A DNA stretch of 64,000 nucleotides from Enoplolaimus lenunculus. Its lineage: Eukaryota; Nematoda; Enoplea; Enoplida; Thoracostomopsidae. The position numbers and the translations under genes are program-made. The notes beneath the pieces are model-generated. The model saw only the letters and a program-made list of their open reading frames with translations. It searched no databases and was not told the origin of the DNA. Shown piece by piece: positions 41,411-52,942 of this stretch (position 1 is the first letter of the stretch; each line of letters starts with the position of its first letter). Location: NCBI GenBank assembly GCA_030248215.1, contig JASANG010000955.1, positions 62,001-126,000 of the forward strand, written 5' to 3'.

Positions 41411-41796
41411 CGAAAAATTTTCAGTTTACTATCTTTAATAACAAAAATGAAATTTTAGAAGAGTTTTGAAAAAATCTTTTTTTATTTTCGCAGCCCCTTA
41501 CTGACTGAGAGGGTAAGGTTGACAAAGTTAATTTTTCAAAGATTACAGATTCCCCGCTAAAACAATAATGAGCATAAAATTGATCTGCCCTCAATTAACT
41601 TTGGTTCGTTTGTTACAATTGGAATTCAGTGTATTTTTAATATAGAAATGTTTCGTGTTTTATTGCATTTGATATAATGCACAAATAAAGCTTGGTTATC
41701 ATATGGATGCGATGTATTGTAAACAATCTACGCAGCTTCCGCCCACATACTCATTTCGTATATATTTTGAACTGACTTATTTTATGTCTATGTCGT

Positions 41797-42085
41797 TGGC
41801 CAATCTGCTATTCAGGCCAATTACCGATTGGCCTGGGCCAATCTGCTATTCAAAACAATTAGCAGTTTGGGATAGGCCAAATACCAATTGTACGATGCCG
41901 CAAAACAGTTATGTAAGACTAACGCTGATTGGTTACTGGTATTGTGTCTGTCCAAATAATCAAATCTGATTGATCCATAAGTTCAATAGCAGTTTAGTCC
42001 AGGCCACACTGCTATTACATAAAATAGCAGCTTGGCATAGGCCAATTAGTAATTGGCTTGAATAGCAGATAGGCCTGCATGTCGT
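41797..42085. mobile_element. Family F foldback element
   Basis: ggccaatctgctattcaggc at the left and the inverse (ggcttgaatagcagataggc) at the right; internal repeats of ccaatctgctatt and caattagcagtttggga. Confidence 0.8.
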
Positions 42086-42187
42086 AGCGACTGCACCAAT
42101 ATTAGATACGTCAATATGGCAAGCCACCGCACAAATTATCACGGAGGTTAGCCATCGCAGCATCAGCTCATGATTGGTTAAAAATAA

Positions 42188-42374
42188 GGGCCAATGTTAC
42201 TTTAAGGGGCGTAACAGTAGATATAAGCGTATTGCTAAGCCTAAGCCTAAAGCGTTGCAAAAACGTATTCCTAAGGATAAGCCTAAGCCTAAGCAAAAAA
42301 TGTAATCTAGAATCTAAACTTACTGTTTTATGGATCCACCAGAAATCTAGACGCCACGTAGAGTAACATGGGCC
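42188..42374 (-). mobile_element. Family B element with perfect 8-bp TSD
   Basis: GGCCAATGTTACTTTAAGGG to gtagagtaacatgggcc; CCTAAGC core. Flanks AAAATAAG on both sides are identical. Confidence 0.93.
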
Positions 42375-42535
42375 AAAATAAGTAACCCTATGCCTATGGT
42401 TTAACATTTGCGATCAACGGAACACTGTATCGAACAGTGAGGTGAATAGTGACGTGGCGTATTTTTGTTGATGTTTGCATTATTTACAGTTTTTTTCAAC
42501 GACGCGTTGTCTCTTATGAGAAACGTTTTGATTTA

Positions 42536-42625
42536 TCAACGGGACCGTAACAGTAGTATAAGCATATTTTCAACACTACGCCTCAGTGTAAGCCTAAACA
42601 TAGGCGTTAACGGATAAGCATCATC
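42536..42625 (-). mobile_element. Family A fragment
   Basis: gggaccgtaacagtagtata then decayed CCTAAGC-like units; no right end. Confidence 0.5.
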
Positions 42626-43061
42626 TGTTCCACAGATGCTAGTTACCAGTTGGTGCGATGGGTATCCAGTAGTCATATTGGCGATATGGTTAAATTGGTG
42701 CAGTGGCTACGAAATATTTATTTTTGTATTCAGCATTAACCAAAGGTGGTTTTGGCCGCAAGCTACCAGTAACAATTTTGGTTTCAATTTAAACATGATT
42801 TAACCTAAAAATTTTAATACTCATGAAAAATTTAGTTTTATTAATTTCCTACATGCAAATATAGTTTTCCGGCTCTTACTAAGCCAAGGGCAACACATAC
42901 AGTTGCGTTTTGACGGAACGTTGGTAAAAGGTGTAGGGATATAATAATCAGTTTAAACGAAGTTTTGGCCTTACGAAGTTTTGGCCTTGGTTCTAGAAAC
43001 AGCTCCAGTATTTAAACAAAGTAGATTTCCGAAGCACAAATATATCAGTTTATAGATAATT

Positions 43062-43297
43062 AGGCCATGCTACTTTAAGGGGCGTCCAGGTTTTGGTGGG
43101 TCTATAAAAGAGTAGATTTAGATTCTAGATTACATTTTTTGCTTAGGCTTAGCCTTAGGCTTAGGCTTAAGAACTCATTTTTGCAACGCTTAGGCTTAGG
43201 CTTAGGCTTAAGAACTCATTTTTGCAACGCTTAGGCTTAGGCTTAGGCTTAGGTAAGGGAATACGCTTAATCTACTGTTACGACCCTTGAAGTAACG
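43062..43297 (+). mobile_element. Family B element with a duplicated core
   Basis: aggccatgctactttaaggg to gttacgacccttgaagtaac. The block aactcatttttgcaacgctt with TTAGGC units is present twice in tandem. Confidence 0.87.
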
Positions 43298-43471
43298 ATA
43301 ATTCATGCACAAGACCGAGAGGAGAGGGCTGGGGGGATTCATCCCCTTTCAGAATTTTTATGGATACAACAAAAAAGTATCCCAAACACATTCCTATAAC
43401 CTTATAGATCTGTAGAGGTCAAAAAATTTATCGCTTGGTCCACTCGATTGCAAAATGTTTTAGAGGTTTTA

Positions 43472-43628
43472 TGCGCCGTTCATAATAATTTTGTCAACGG
43501 TGCCACAAAACATCTTATAACCCAAGTGATATCACGAGGTCGTTTTCAAAACGAGCTCGTGATAGCCCTGTGTTATACCTACCTAAGAGATATGTGGCAC
43601 CGTTGACAAAATTATTCTGAACTGCGCA
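43472..43628. mobile_element. Family L palindromic element with TTA TSD
   Basis: TGCGCCGTTCATAATAATTT to aaattattctgaactgcgca; TTA on both sides. Arms include gtcaacggtgccaca and its inverse. 157 bp. Confidence 0.88.
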
Positions 43629-43631
43629 TTA

Positions 43632-44275
43632 AATGATTCCGAAACGAAAAGGTGGCTACGCTTTTAGTATGAAAAATGAAAATGTATATAGACATCTTAT
43701 ATTTTTTGTCTTAAATATTTGGTTTTGGCTTTAAATGCTATTTTATTGATTGGTAAGTAGTGTTTGGTTCTTTTTATTTTGGTGCTTCTTGGATATATAT
43801 GATTCACTCAGATTTGTCGATGGTTTGTCCAGATAGGCTTACGCATTACGACTGTTTAATTATATTAGAATTTTAAAATAGAAATTAAAATGAAATCGTA
43901 AATGTTCTAAAAGACTAAAAGGAATTGCCAGCGCTGTGCGCTAAACAATCTAAAAAAGGTCGCTGTTCTCATTTTTTGTTTTAAAAGGGGTAGTTTTTCT
44001 TTTACTAACGATTCGGTTGTATACAATTGGGCGATATGTTGAAAATTTGAAATTTTAAACGGGGGGGAGGCAAATTTAATGGCCCATATATACAGGTCTG
44101 TTCCTTGGCAGACACTAAGACCAGTGGACTAAAATAGACACTAATAAGCTTAGATTTAGCCCAGGTTTGATCAAAATAGCCAAAATCACACGCGCCTCTA
44201 GTGTTGGATTTTCTCTATTAAGGTACGCAATTGCAATATATTTTTTACAGCTTTAAAATATTATTTGCTTCTTGT
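43632..44275. other. No gene recognised
   Basis: AT-rich; no repeat ends or open frames with a motif. Confidence 0.5.
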
Positions 44276-44450
44276 CAAGCCTGTAGCCAGCTCACCTTGC
44301 TAGGGAGGGATGAAAATTTGCGACGAGCGGCATCACAAGTGTTTTCGTTGACTTACAAGCAAGGTTGAAAATTTTCCAGCGGGGGGGGGGCTAAATATTT
44401 CCAGGCGGGAGGTTGAGACGCTTTGGCAACCCTCATTGGCTACGGGCTCG
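44276..44450 (+). mobile_element. Family C element with perfect 8-bp TSD
   Basis: CAAGCCTGTAGCCAGCTCAC to ctcattggctacgggctcg; CTTCTTGT flanks it on both sides. Confidence 0.93.
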
Positions 44451-44653
44451 CTTCTTGTGTTGTGTTAATTTTACATTTGTTCTTTTGCAATATCGTAGTT
44501 CGATGCAAATTGTCCATCTGGTCAGTGTAGAACCAAATGCGCGTATTTTAGTAAACGTTTTTTACTTTAGTTTGTGTTTTGGCTATGATTGGCAGTTGCA
44601 ATAAAGTTATAATCAAACTGAGCGTTTATATTAAATATTATACTATTGTGCAA

Positions 44654-44822
44654 TCGGCCAAAGAACAGGGGCGGAACAGTATTATAAGGATATCCCTAAG
44701 CCGAAGCCTAAGCCTAAGCCTAAGCCTAAGCCTAAGCCAAGCAAAAAACATAGTCTAAAGCTTTAAGCTTACTCTTCCCTAGTCCCACAGAAAAACGTTC
44801 CGCCCCTGATCTTTACATGGCC
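44654..44822 (-). mobile_element. Family A element with a clean CCTAAG array
   Basis: cggccaaagaacaggggcgg to cctgatctttacatggcc; the array near 44700-44737 has about six uninterrupted hexamers. Confidence 0.88.
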
Positions 44823-45173
44823 GTGCTCACAATGGTGCCAAAAAACCCCGGAGCCGGAGATCAACAAATATTACTGGAGCTCAATTAATTGCCGGTGCCG
44901 AATGCAGGCTTCCGGTTGTACCGTATTGAACACCTTTTTGACGCAGGGAATATAACTACAGTGGGGATTGGGCCATTAATACTTCCTCCCGACATTGAGT
45001 TATTGCATCATAGATATTGATGCTAAGGGGCAGCTCCTAATACTGAACTGAGCAAAGAATCAGGTTAGTATATATAAAATGGACATCGAGAACCTAAAGG
45101 ATTAATATCTTTATTTCGGTTGAGACGGAAGCTGCTGTTTTATGCTTACAAAGTTTGTTGAATTATAATTTAA

Positions 45174-45267
45174 TGATAGGCGAAGAATTGTCAAGTCAAT
45201 GAAATTCCGGATTACAAGTTGTCGGGCGACCCGAGTTGTCGGACGACAAATTGTCGTGATACCATTA
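45174..45267 (+). mobile_element. Family G right half
   Basis: gcgaagaattgtcaagtcaa, tccggattacaagttgtcgg, and gacaaattgtcgtgatacca. Confidence 0.75.
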
Positions 45268-45356
45268 TACAGAGACGGTTGCAGCCGCGCGACCAGGGTT
45301 TACTTTTCAGGGTGCAACACGCACTGAAATTTATAAAGGTAACGGGAAAATTTTTT

Positions 45357-45512
45357 GGCCAATGTAAAAGCAGGGGCGAAACAGTATTATAAGAATATTC
45401 CTAAGCGTAAGCTTCAGCCGAAACCTAATCCAAGCAAAAAATTAGCCTAAATCTTAAGCTTACGTTGTTCTTGTCCTACACAAAAACGCTCCGCCCTTGA
45501 TCTCTACATGAG
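45357..45512 (-). mobile_element. Family A element
   Basis: ggccaatgtaaaagcagggg to ccgcccttgatctctacatg. Confidence 0.8.
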
Positions 45513-45748
45513 CTGTTTTTCTGATAATCGATAGTGTTTTAGGTTAGGATAAGTAAGGAAGGGACATAGATATTCGTAGTAATCCCACAGAAATGTCAGG
45601 TGGCTCAAAAAAGGAATTTTTTACAGTATAGAGCAACCGGCAAAGGTCAAAATTTATTATGGATCGCTACTTTCGCAAGCAAAAATCTATTTACCTTGGT
45701 TATCCCCTCCGGAAACAAAATCCTAGCTACGCTAATGTTTGCAATATC

Positions 45749-46126
45749 GACCAATGTTACACTGCAAAAAATGGTGAGTTAAATTGACTCTCTTCGGAAT
45801 AGGCTTTTCCTGACTACACATACTGAGTCAAAATTCGACTCCGCCAGAGTCAAATTCCACTCAATCTGATTCTGGTGGAATCGAATTTTGACTCAGTGTA
45901 GTCAGGAAAAGCCTATTTCGAAGAGAGTCAATTTGACTCACCATTTTTTTGCAGTGTACTTTAAGGGGCGTAAGCGTATTGCTAAGCCTAAGCCTAAGCG
46001 TTGCAAAAATGTGTTCCAAAGCATAAGCCTAAGCCTAAGCCTAAGCAAAAAAATTTAATCTAGAATCTAAACCTACTCTTTTATGGACCCACCAGAAACC
46101 TGGACGCCCCTTAAAGTAACGTGGGC
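45749..46126 (-). mobile_element. Family B element split by family E
   Basis: gaccaatgtta, then E (45760-45956), then TACTTTAAGGGGCG to ccccttaaagtaacgtgggc. Removing E and one TA leaves an intact family B end (ccaatgttactttaagg). Confidence 0.9.
45760..45956. mobile_element. Family E palindromic element inside family B, TA TSD
   Basis: CACTGCAAAAAATGGTGAGT to actcaccatttttttgcagt and g; TA at 45758-45759 and 45957-45958. Confidence 0.93.
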
Positions 46127-46341
46127 CGCAATCTAATATCTCAAACGGGGTCGGCGATCTGAGGTACGACAAAACTTGGAGTCAAACAGCGATTGTTATA
46201 AAAATAAAATTTAAATTTAATGCTAAGATGGGCTTTCTTCTAAAGTAAGTCAGCAAGTGAAAACATTTTCCCACGAAGTTTTAAATACATTGAAATTACA
46301 TATAGCAGGCACAAAGTTTTTTAACTTTAATATTAACACGA

Positions 46342-46502
46342 TCGGGTCCGTAGACAAAGAAACACCAGGGAGGGGGGTCAGCATCCCTACAGTCCCCCCT
46401 AGAAAACTATTACCTCGCTTGTAAAAATCATGAAAAACCCTTGTATGCCATTCCTGAAATTTTTTTACCCATCTGCAAGATGAACTGGTTTTACGGACTA
46501 AA
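46342..46502 (-). mobile_element. Family C element (decayed)
   Basis: gggtccgtagacaaagaaac to gatgaactggttttacgg. Confidence 0.6.
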
Positions 46503-46643
46503 CACGATTAGAATACAAGTTTTACTACCACAAGCGTATGCGAGGCAAGAGATAGGATATATTAACAAGCAAAATTTCTAAGCAAAATCACAATTAGTGT
46601 TCAACCGATACACTAAAATACCGATACCGGCACCGATTCAGAA

Positions 46644-46843
46644 GCCAATGTAAAGAACAGGGGCGGAACAGTATTATAAGCATATTTCTAAGCCTAAGTC
46701 GAAGCCTAAGCCTAAGCTTAAGCATGAGCACACTCCTAAGCCTAAGCCTAAGCAAAGCAAAGCAAAAAAAATTAGTCTACAGCTTAAACTTACTCTATTC
46801 TAGTCCCATAGAAAAACGTTCCGCGGCTGATCTTTGCATGGGT
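46644..46843 (-). mobile_element. Family A element
   Basis: gccaatgtaaagaacagggg to ggctgatctttgcatgggtc; CCTAAGC core. Confidence 0.85.
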
Positions 46844-47029
46844 CGATTCCAATATTCTAATATCCATACCGGTAGGTTTACGCTAAATACCGCGAAACTT
46901 GAAAATACATAGGTACTGCCCATGAGTAATGCGAAAAATAACTTTCGCGCTTGAAATAACTATCCGGCAAAAAATTGCCATATATCCAGATATGAAAAAA
47001 ATATCCGATGCCCATCACTATTCTGTGAA

Positions 47030-47175
47030 CCGATCAGATTTGATTTTTTGGACAGGCACAGTACCGTTACTAATCACTAATCAGCGTTGGTTTTAATACA
47101 TCACTACTGTTTCGCTACATCTATACAATCGTTATTTAGCCTATGGCTTGAATAGCAAATTGGCCTACGACATAT
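47030..47175. mobile_element. Family F element (partial)
   Basis: accgatcagatttgattttt, ggacaggcacagtaccgtta and ggcttgaatagcaaattggc are shared with the copies at 57.9, 61.2 and 62.8 kb. Confidence 0.65.
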
Positions 47176-47439
47176 ACAGTTTATACGGCTTTGATACACT
47201 TTTACCTATAAGAAATGCGTTTGCAGCTGCTGGCTACAGTATTGTCTTTGTGTCTTGTGATCGATAATATTACTTAATACATATTTTCAGGTATTGGCAT
47301 TTAAATTTTTAATCAAAACATCTTATCAGAACACAATTTCTTCTGACTTATGCTCGTTGCGTATTTCACCCTTGACTTTAATATTAATATCATGGCTGAT
47401 TTGGCACAAAAACTGTCAACACTTCACTAACGTATCCAC

Positions 47440-47615
47440 CGGTTGACGATGGTGCACTGCGACCTGCTGTCAGAATATTTTTTGTGATAAAATGGTAATG
47501 TCCCTACGTTACAATTTTTCACCTTCAGAAAATTGGAGCATACGTATTCATGTGTTTATGTTTGTAGCTTTTACCAACCCCACATCCCCTGTCAGAAATT
47601 TCTGGAATTGCCGCT
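47440..47615 (+). mobile_element. Family D2 element (decayed)
   Basis: ctaacgtatccaccgg, ttttgtgataaaatggtaat, then gtcagaaatttctgga. Confidence 0.55.
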
Positions 47616-47725
47616 GCGTATTAACGTATTGTTTGCAATCTGATTGTGACAACTGGTCGAGGTCTACAGATGCTTAACTTTGACAGGTTTTGTGTTTTTA
47701 ATGTTTTATGATTCTTAGAAATTTG

Positions 47726-47921
47726 GGCTCATGTAGGAGAACAGGGCTTGGATCGTTTACCGGAGGGGATATAGTAGAGTCAGTTTAAGGTTATAGACTA
47801 AGGTTTTGCTTAGGCATAGGCTTAGGCTTAGGAATAGGCTCATCCATACGCTTAGGCTTAGGTTTAGGCTTAGGTATATGCTTATACTAGTGTTCTGGCC
47901 CTGTTCTATACATGGGCTGAA
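47726..47921 (+). mobile_element. Family A element
   Basis: gggctcatgtaggagaacag to cctgttctatacatgggct; TTAGGC core. Confidence 0.85.
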
Positions 47922-48013
47922 ATTTGCTATATATCGGAAATATATGCATAAAAAGTGAACTGTCAAATGAAAGAGATTAAATTGAAAGCAGAGACTTTAC
48001 ATGGGCCTGTCAT

Positions 48014-48443
48014 CAATGGCGGTTCCATGGGGAGCCACCCCGGTCGTGTCCTCCCCCAAATAGCATCTCAACACAAATTATATAGAGTGTCTGTTGCTGT
48101 ACTACGCTGTTCCGATAATAGCAGGCAGTTCTAACTCATTCAAAAACAGAAACAGATATTGCTGAAACTGATTGGATTTTCTTTTTCAAAACTAAATTGG
48201 CTTCTGAATCCGAGCCTTTAAATTTGTGCCTGTTTGAAACCAAATCTGAATTTATGTTGCCACCCTGTTTTTAGATCTAAATTGCGTTGATGCGTTCAGT
48301 TGTATTTTTGATTCATCTCATTTGAACGAACGTACAGAAGTCAATTTTATGGCAATAGTTCGTGCTTTGTGTTGGTCAAAAGAAAGTTTATTCCCTAGGA
48401 AATTTTGCCTCCCCTCCATTGTGAGATCCTGGATCCGCCACTG
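48014..48443 (-). mobile_element. Family D element
   Basis: CAATGGCGGTTCCATGGGG to tgagatcctggatccgccac then tg. Flanks cctgtcat and tctgtctt match at 6 of 8. Longer than the 12506 copy, with extra AT-rich sequence inside. Confidence 0.8.
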
Positions 48444-48467
48444 TCTGTCTTGTGGGCAAATCTACGG

Positions 48468-48660
48468 CATTTCGTCGCCCGACAACTTGTTCAACAGTGT
48501 TCTAAAACCTGCGAATAAGCATAATCCCAAGCGTAATCATAAGTTTAAACCTTAGCCTAAGCATAATAACGGGCGAAAAATTGTCGAGTCGATGAAATTT
48601 CGGATTACCAATTATTGTTGAGCGACGAGTTGTCGGGTGATGAATTGTCGTGATATCATG
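48468..48660 (+). mobile_element. Family G element
   Basis: atttcgtcgcccgacaactt to gatgaattgtcgtgatatca; core taagcataatcccaagcgta. Confidence 0.8.
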
Positions 48661-48715
48661 CAGCATTACAGTAATCAAAAACCAACATTTTGTATTTATA
48701 AGACTTATTCGCCCA

Positions 48716-48910
48716 AGTTATTTTAAGGGGCGTCCAGGTTTCGGGTAGGTCTATAAAATAGTAGTTTTGGATTCTAGATTACATTTTTTTAGCTTAGGCT
48801 TAAGTTTTAGTCTTGGGCTTTAGGCTTAGGAACTCATTTTTGCAACGCTTAGGCTTAGACTTTGGCTTAGGAATACGCTTAATCTACTGCTACGTCCCTT
48901 AAAATTAACA
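48716..48910 (+). mobile_element. Family B element (decayed)
   Basis: caagttattttaaggggcgt to ctgctacgtcccttaaaatt; two TTAGGC-type arrays around aactcatttttgcaacgct. Confidence 0.75.
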
Positions 48911-49106
48911 AATCGTATTCTGAAATTTGAGAAAGTGACAGCGCGACGCTTTTGAGGTAATACTTGCAACAGGCTCCTAACTGATTAAAACCAAAGCTTT
49001 GAGTAAAGATTTAGTGCTTAAATTGTGATTGGTTCGTTATTACAAATTTTTTTACTATTTATACATCGCGTGCCCCTGGTTATACATTTCTAATCTTTGG
49101 ATCCGC

Positions 49107-49277
49107 CCGAGCCCGTAGCCAAGAGGGGGCCAGGGGAACCTTAGCCCCCCCTGGACAAATTTTTGCCCCCTAGATTTTCAATCTTGCTTGTAAGTCATTG
49201 AAAACCTTGAAAACCCTTTAATATATACCGCTGCTGAACAATTTTCGCCCCCCCTCCCACTAGCACGGTGAGTTGGC
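49107..49277 (-). mobile_element. Family C element
   Basis: CCGAGCCCGTAGCCAAGAGG to gtgagttggcttagggc. Confidence 0.78.
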
Positions 49278-49393
49278 TTAGGGCATTCAAGGGTTTTCAA
49301 TGAGTTACAAGCAAGGTTGAAAACTTTCTAAGGGAGCCAAAAATTTTGCAGGCGGGGTTGAGCCCCCCTGACCACCCCTTGGCCACGGGCCCG
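49278..49393 (+). mobile_element. Family C right part, abutting the previous copy head to head
   Basis: attcaagggttttcaatgag, caaggttgaaaactttctaa, then ccttggccacgggcccgg. Confidence 0.75.
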
Positions 49394-49548
49394 GATTACC
49401 CACTAAATGGTGTGCCTCCCTAGACACCCAATCCAATACCCAATGAGACTAATGAAAAACGTAGCCAATAGCCAGAATTTCAATTCGGGAGGATACAGCC
49501 GCACGTACAAAAAATGACCCCCTTATCCAGATGGTTATTCTTAAACCG

Positions 49549-49708
49549 AGCCATGGGGCGGAACGTTTATCTGTGAGACTGCAATAGAGTAAGCTTTATG
49601 CATTAGACTAAATTTTCACTTAGGCTTATAGGCTCAGTCAAGCAAGCTTTGTTAAGTTCATATGCTTATACTACTGTATTAACAGCCTTGTTTTCTACAT
49701 TAGCTCTT
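49549..49708 (+). mobile_element. Family A element (decayed)
   Basis: gagccatggggcggaacgtt to cagccttgttttctacatta and gctc. Confidence 0.7.
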
Positions 49709-50070
49709 AAGCCTGCTAAAACGTTCTTTATGTCCCTAGAAATTTGGGCAAGAAATATATTTCATCTGTCGCTCCCCTCGTTTATGACCCTGTATTCGAA
49801 ATAAAATTCTTTCGCTCGTCATGGGGTCTGTGCAAAATTTGATATTTACCAAAATGCTTTTTAGTTTATTTTGCCAGAATGTCGCCTGATTTGGCACGCG
49901 TATACCTACAATCCAACGTCTCTTAATACACAACAACAACAACATAAACATTCTGTGAACTGGTTTGTGTTTTGTTTTTCTCATATTAAAACGAGAACGA
50001 CTGTGGAAGGTACTTTTCTATTTCTGGGGTGGGGCGATTTGAAGATGGGGTAAATCGACTATTTTCACAG

Positions 50071-50585
50071 AACGAACCTACGACAGTTCGTCACCCGACA
50101 CCAGAGGCGGATCCAAAAATTTCTGACGGGGGGCGGCTGGAAAATAATATAATAAAAGGGAAAATTTGTAAGCTAGGGGGGCCTGATGATTTTATCACCC
50201 AAAAAATTTTTGAGGGGGAAATCGCAAGGTATGGACCTTATCATTTTATCACCAAAAAACTTCAAAGAGGGGAAAATTGTAAGGTAGCGACCACAACAAA
50301 ATTTCTGAGGAACAAATTGCATTTTTTATAAAAAATATTTTAAGGTAAACTTTTCATTTTATCACAAAAAAAATTTGACAGTGGGCGTACGCCCCTCCTG
50401 TCCACCCTCTGGATCCGCTAGTGTTCGATACGAGTGGCTCAATAGTATCCTAAAGCCTGTGAATAAACCTAAAGCATAATCCTAAGCGGAAGCCTAAGAA
50501 TAATGATGAGTGAAGAATTGTCGGGTCGATGAAATTTCAGAAGTTGTCGGCAAACCAGCTGTCGGGCGACGAATTGTCATACCGT
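50071..50585 (+). mobile_element. Family G element split by a family D2 insertion
   Basis: tacgacagttcgtcacccga to the left; after D2, cctgtgaataaacctaaagc, gaagaattgtcgggtcgatg and gacgaattgtcataccg to the right. Confidence 0.8.
50101..50425 (-). mobile_element. Family D2 element inside family G
   Basis: cagaggcggatccaaaaatt to cctctggatccgctagtg; interior cattttatcaccaaaaaact. Flanks cccgacac and ttcgatac match at 5 of 8, possibly an old 8-bp TSD. Confidence 0.8.
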
Positions 50586-50956
50586 TTATTTAGAACAAAC
50601 GTTGGGAACGCTATTTGTCAACAATGTCTATACAAAACCATGCAAATAGTAAGCAAAGTCAGCTCACCTGGCTAGTGGCGAATAACAGTTTAGAAGGGGC
50701 ATACAAGAGTTTTCGATGACTTTACAAGCCAGGTAGGTTCAAAGTTTCCCGACGGGGCGAACGTTTTATTGAGTAATGGACATCTCCGCCAATTATTGCA
50801 TATCCAGGATTTCATTTTAGGTGTGTATAACCTATTAATATAAGTTTGCGAACATCAATGAATCATATTCTAAAGTTTTAAAAGTATATGCTTTTTGTCT
50901 CTAGAGAAATTTCGATGGCACATATCAGGCGTATCCCTCCCTTTTTACACTTGACC

Positions 50957-51187
50957 TAGCCCATGTATAGAACAGGGCCGGATCGTTTTCCGGAGGGGCT
51001 GTAATAGTCAGTTTAAGCTTAAGACTAAATTTTTTGCTTAGGCTGAGGCTCATCCTTAAGCTTAGGCTTGGAATAGGCTCATCCTTACGCTTAGGCTTAG
51101 GAATAGGCTCATCCTTACGCTTAGGCTTAAGCTTAGGCTTAGGAATATACTCATACTACTGTTCCGGCCCTGTTCTATACATGGGCC
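50957..51187 (+). mobile_element. Family A element
   Basis: AGCCCATGTATAGAACAGGG to ccctgttctatacatgggcc; core with three copies of ggaataggctcatccttacg. Flanks cttgacct and cttgacgc match at 6 of 8. Confidence 0.9.
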
Positions 51188-51664
51188 CTTGACGCGCTTC
51201 TTTGGTATTGTTACAATGTTGTTGTCAATCCAAAGTGTCGGCTGGACGATTTCGCACGACCATAGAATAATCAGACAAAACACAACATAAAGCATAAAAG
51301 ATGTTATTCTCTACATGACAAACTGGTTTTTGTATTGCGTTTTCTCATCATAAAAATCGAACGACTGGGCAAAAATGGCGTGTGATGAACACTGTTCGGA
51401 TTATAATAAGGTCGGGGGTGTTTTAGGCCCGTAGCCAGCTCAGCGTGCTAAGGGTAGGGTGCAAAGCGGAAGTTGACTATACCGGAATCGGAATAGCTCA
51501 AAATATATATTCAGCAGTGCAAAATTTACATTCGGCAGCTCTCATTGCTTTCTTAAACGACACGTAAAAGCAATAAATCACGAAACCGTTTGACAAAGGA
51601 TGAGAGTTCGCATTATATAAACCACGACGACTTTAAAATTACGTATACTGGCGTTTATTGTTTC

Positions 51665-51842
51665 GGCCCATGTTAATGGGCGTCCAGGTTCTGGTGGGTT
51701 TATAAAAGAGTTTAGATTCTAGATTACATTTTTTTGGTTAGGTTTTAAGCCTTACACTTAGGAACACATTTGTGCAACGCTTAGGCGTAGGCTTAGGAAT
51801 ACGCTTAATCTACTGTTACGCCCCTTAAAGTAACATTGGCCA
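51665..51842 (+). mobile_element. Family B element
   Basis: cggcccatgttaatgggcgt to ccccttaaagtaacattggc; short TTAGGC core. Confidence 0.83.
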
Positions 51843-51954
51843 TTGTTTCTAAGCCAGCGTTCCATTTCGAGAAAAGATAACCTTTATTGTTTGGTAAGCG
51901 AACACATCGAGCGATAAATTATTTTACACCTTAGTTAATCTAAACCTTCTGCAG

Positions 51955-52295
51955 GATGCGTCCGGATATCCGGTTCCGTTTTGATAGCCGGCAAAAACCG
52001 ATATTCGTTTCCGGTTGCGGTATCCGGTGTAAACCGACACGATACCGGTTATTTACGGTTGTGGTCCCCTATTAGCGTCAAAAAAGTTGTGGGTAAGTAA
52101 AGCTGTTAAGTTTGACACTCACTGTGATTATATAATATTGCGCGACTCAATTGCTCTCAACAGTGCTCATATTTACACGCTATATCCGGGTAATATCCGG
52201 TTCTGGTAAAAATTCAATATCCGGATCCCGTATTCGGTAAATTAATATCCGGCTCCCGTATACGGCAAATTAATATCCGGTCGCACCCGGTAGAG
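51955..52295. repeat. Family H-related sequence
   Basis: tccggatatccggttccgtt, repeated ccggt and tatccgg motifs, ending ccggtcgcacccggta. Confidence 0.6.
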
Positions 52296-52759
52296 TCGTT
52301 TTTTGTCTACAAATTTTTCGAAAAACTATATTCCTTCCCTTGTACACCCCGCTGGTTTCAGTGGCATTTGCGTTGATGTTGTGCACCTTGCGGCAGTACT
52401 ACTATTTATAACGACGACAGGTATGCAATGGGTTCGATTATGAAAATTTTTGCATATTGAGACCCCTCGTTCCCTGTCCATAATCATTTCTCCGGATAAA
52501 TTTGAAGGCTTGAAATATCAGTCGGTTCGCCCCTTCGCACGTATTGATTGATCTCCTGACCCTGGTTTTCCGTAGATGCTTTGTTTTTATGAACAATTAA
52601 GTTGTTTTTTGATGTTTTGAAACTGTTTACGTCGTTTATTGACATTAAAAGTGTCTTTGTTTTTATGAGTTTTTGTTTACTTTTTTGCGGCAGCTGTTTT
52701 TCCAGAAGTTTGGCAGAAGAGAGCGTTGCGTTTTATTGAATAAAGCACACGACCGAAGC

Positions 52760-52942
52760 GCGCCCGTAGCCACAATGGGAGCCACACGGCTTCGATCCCC
52801 TTGGAAAATTTTTTGGTCCCACTAGGAAAATTTTCAACCTTGCTTGTAAGTCATCGAAAACCCTTGAATCCTTGAATGCCCCTCCTGAACAAGTTTTAGC
52901 CCCCGCCCCTAGCAAGGTGAAGGTGAGCTGGTTACGGGCGTG
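52760..52942 (-). mobile_element. Family C element
   Basis: CGCGCCCGTAGCCACAATGG to ggtgagctggttacgggcgt. Confidence 0.8.
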
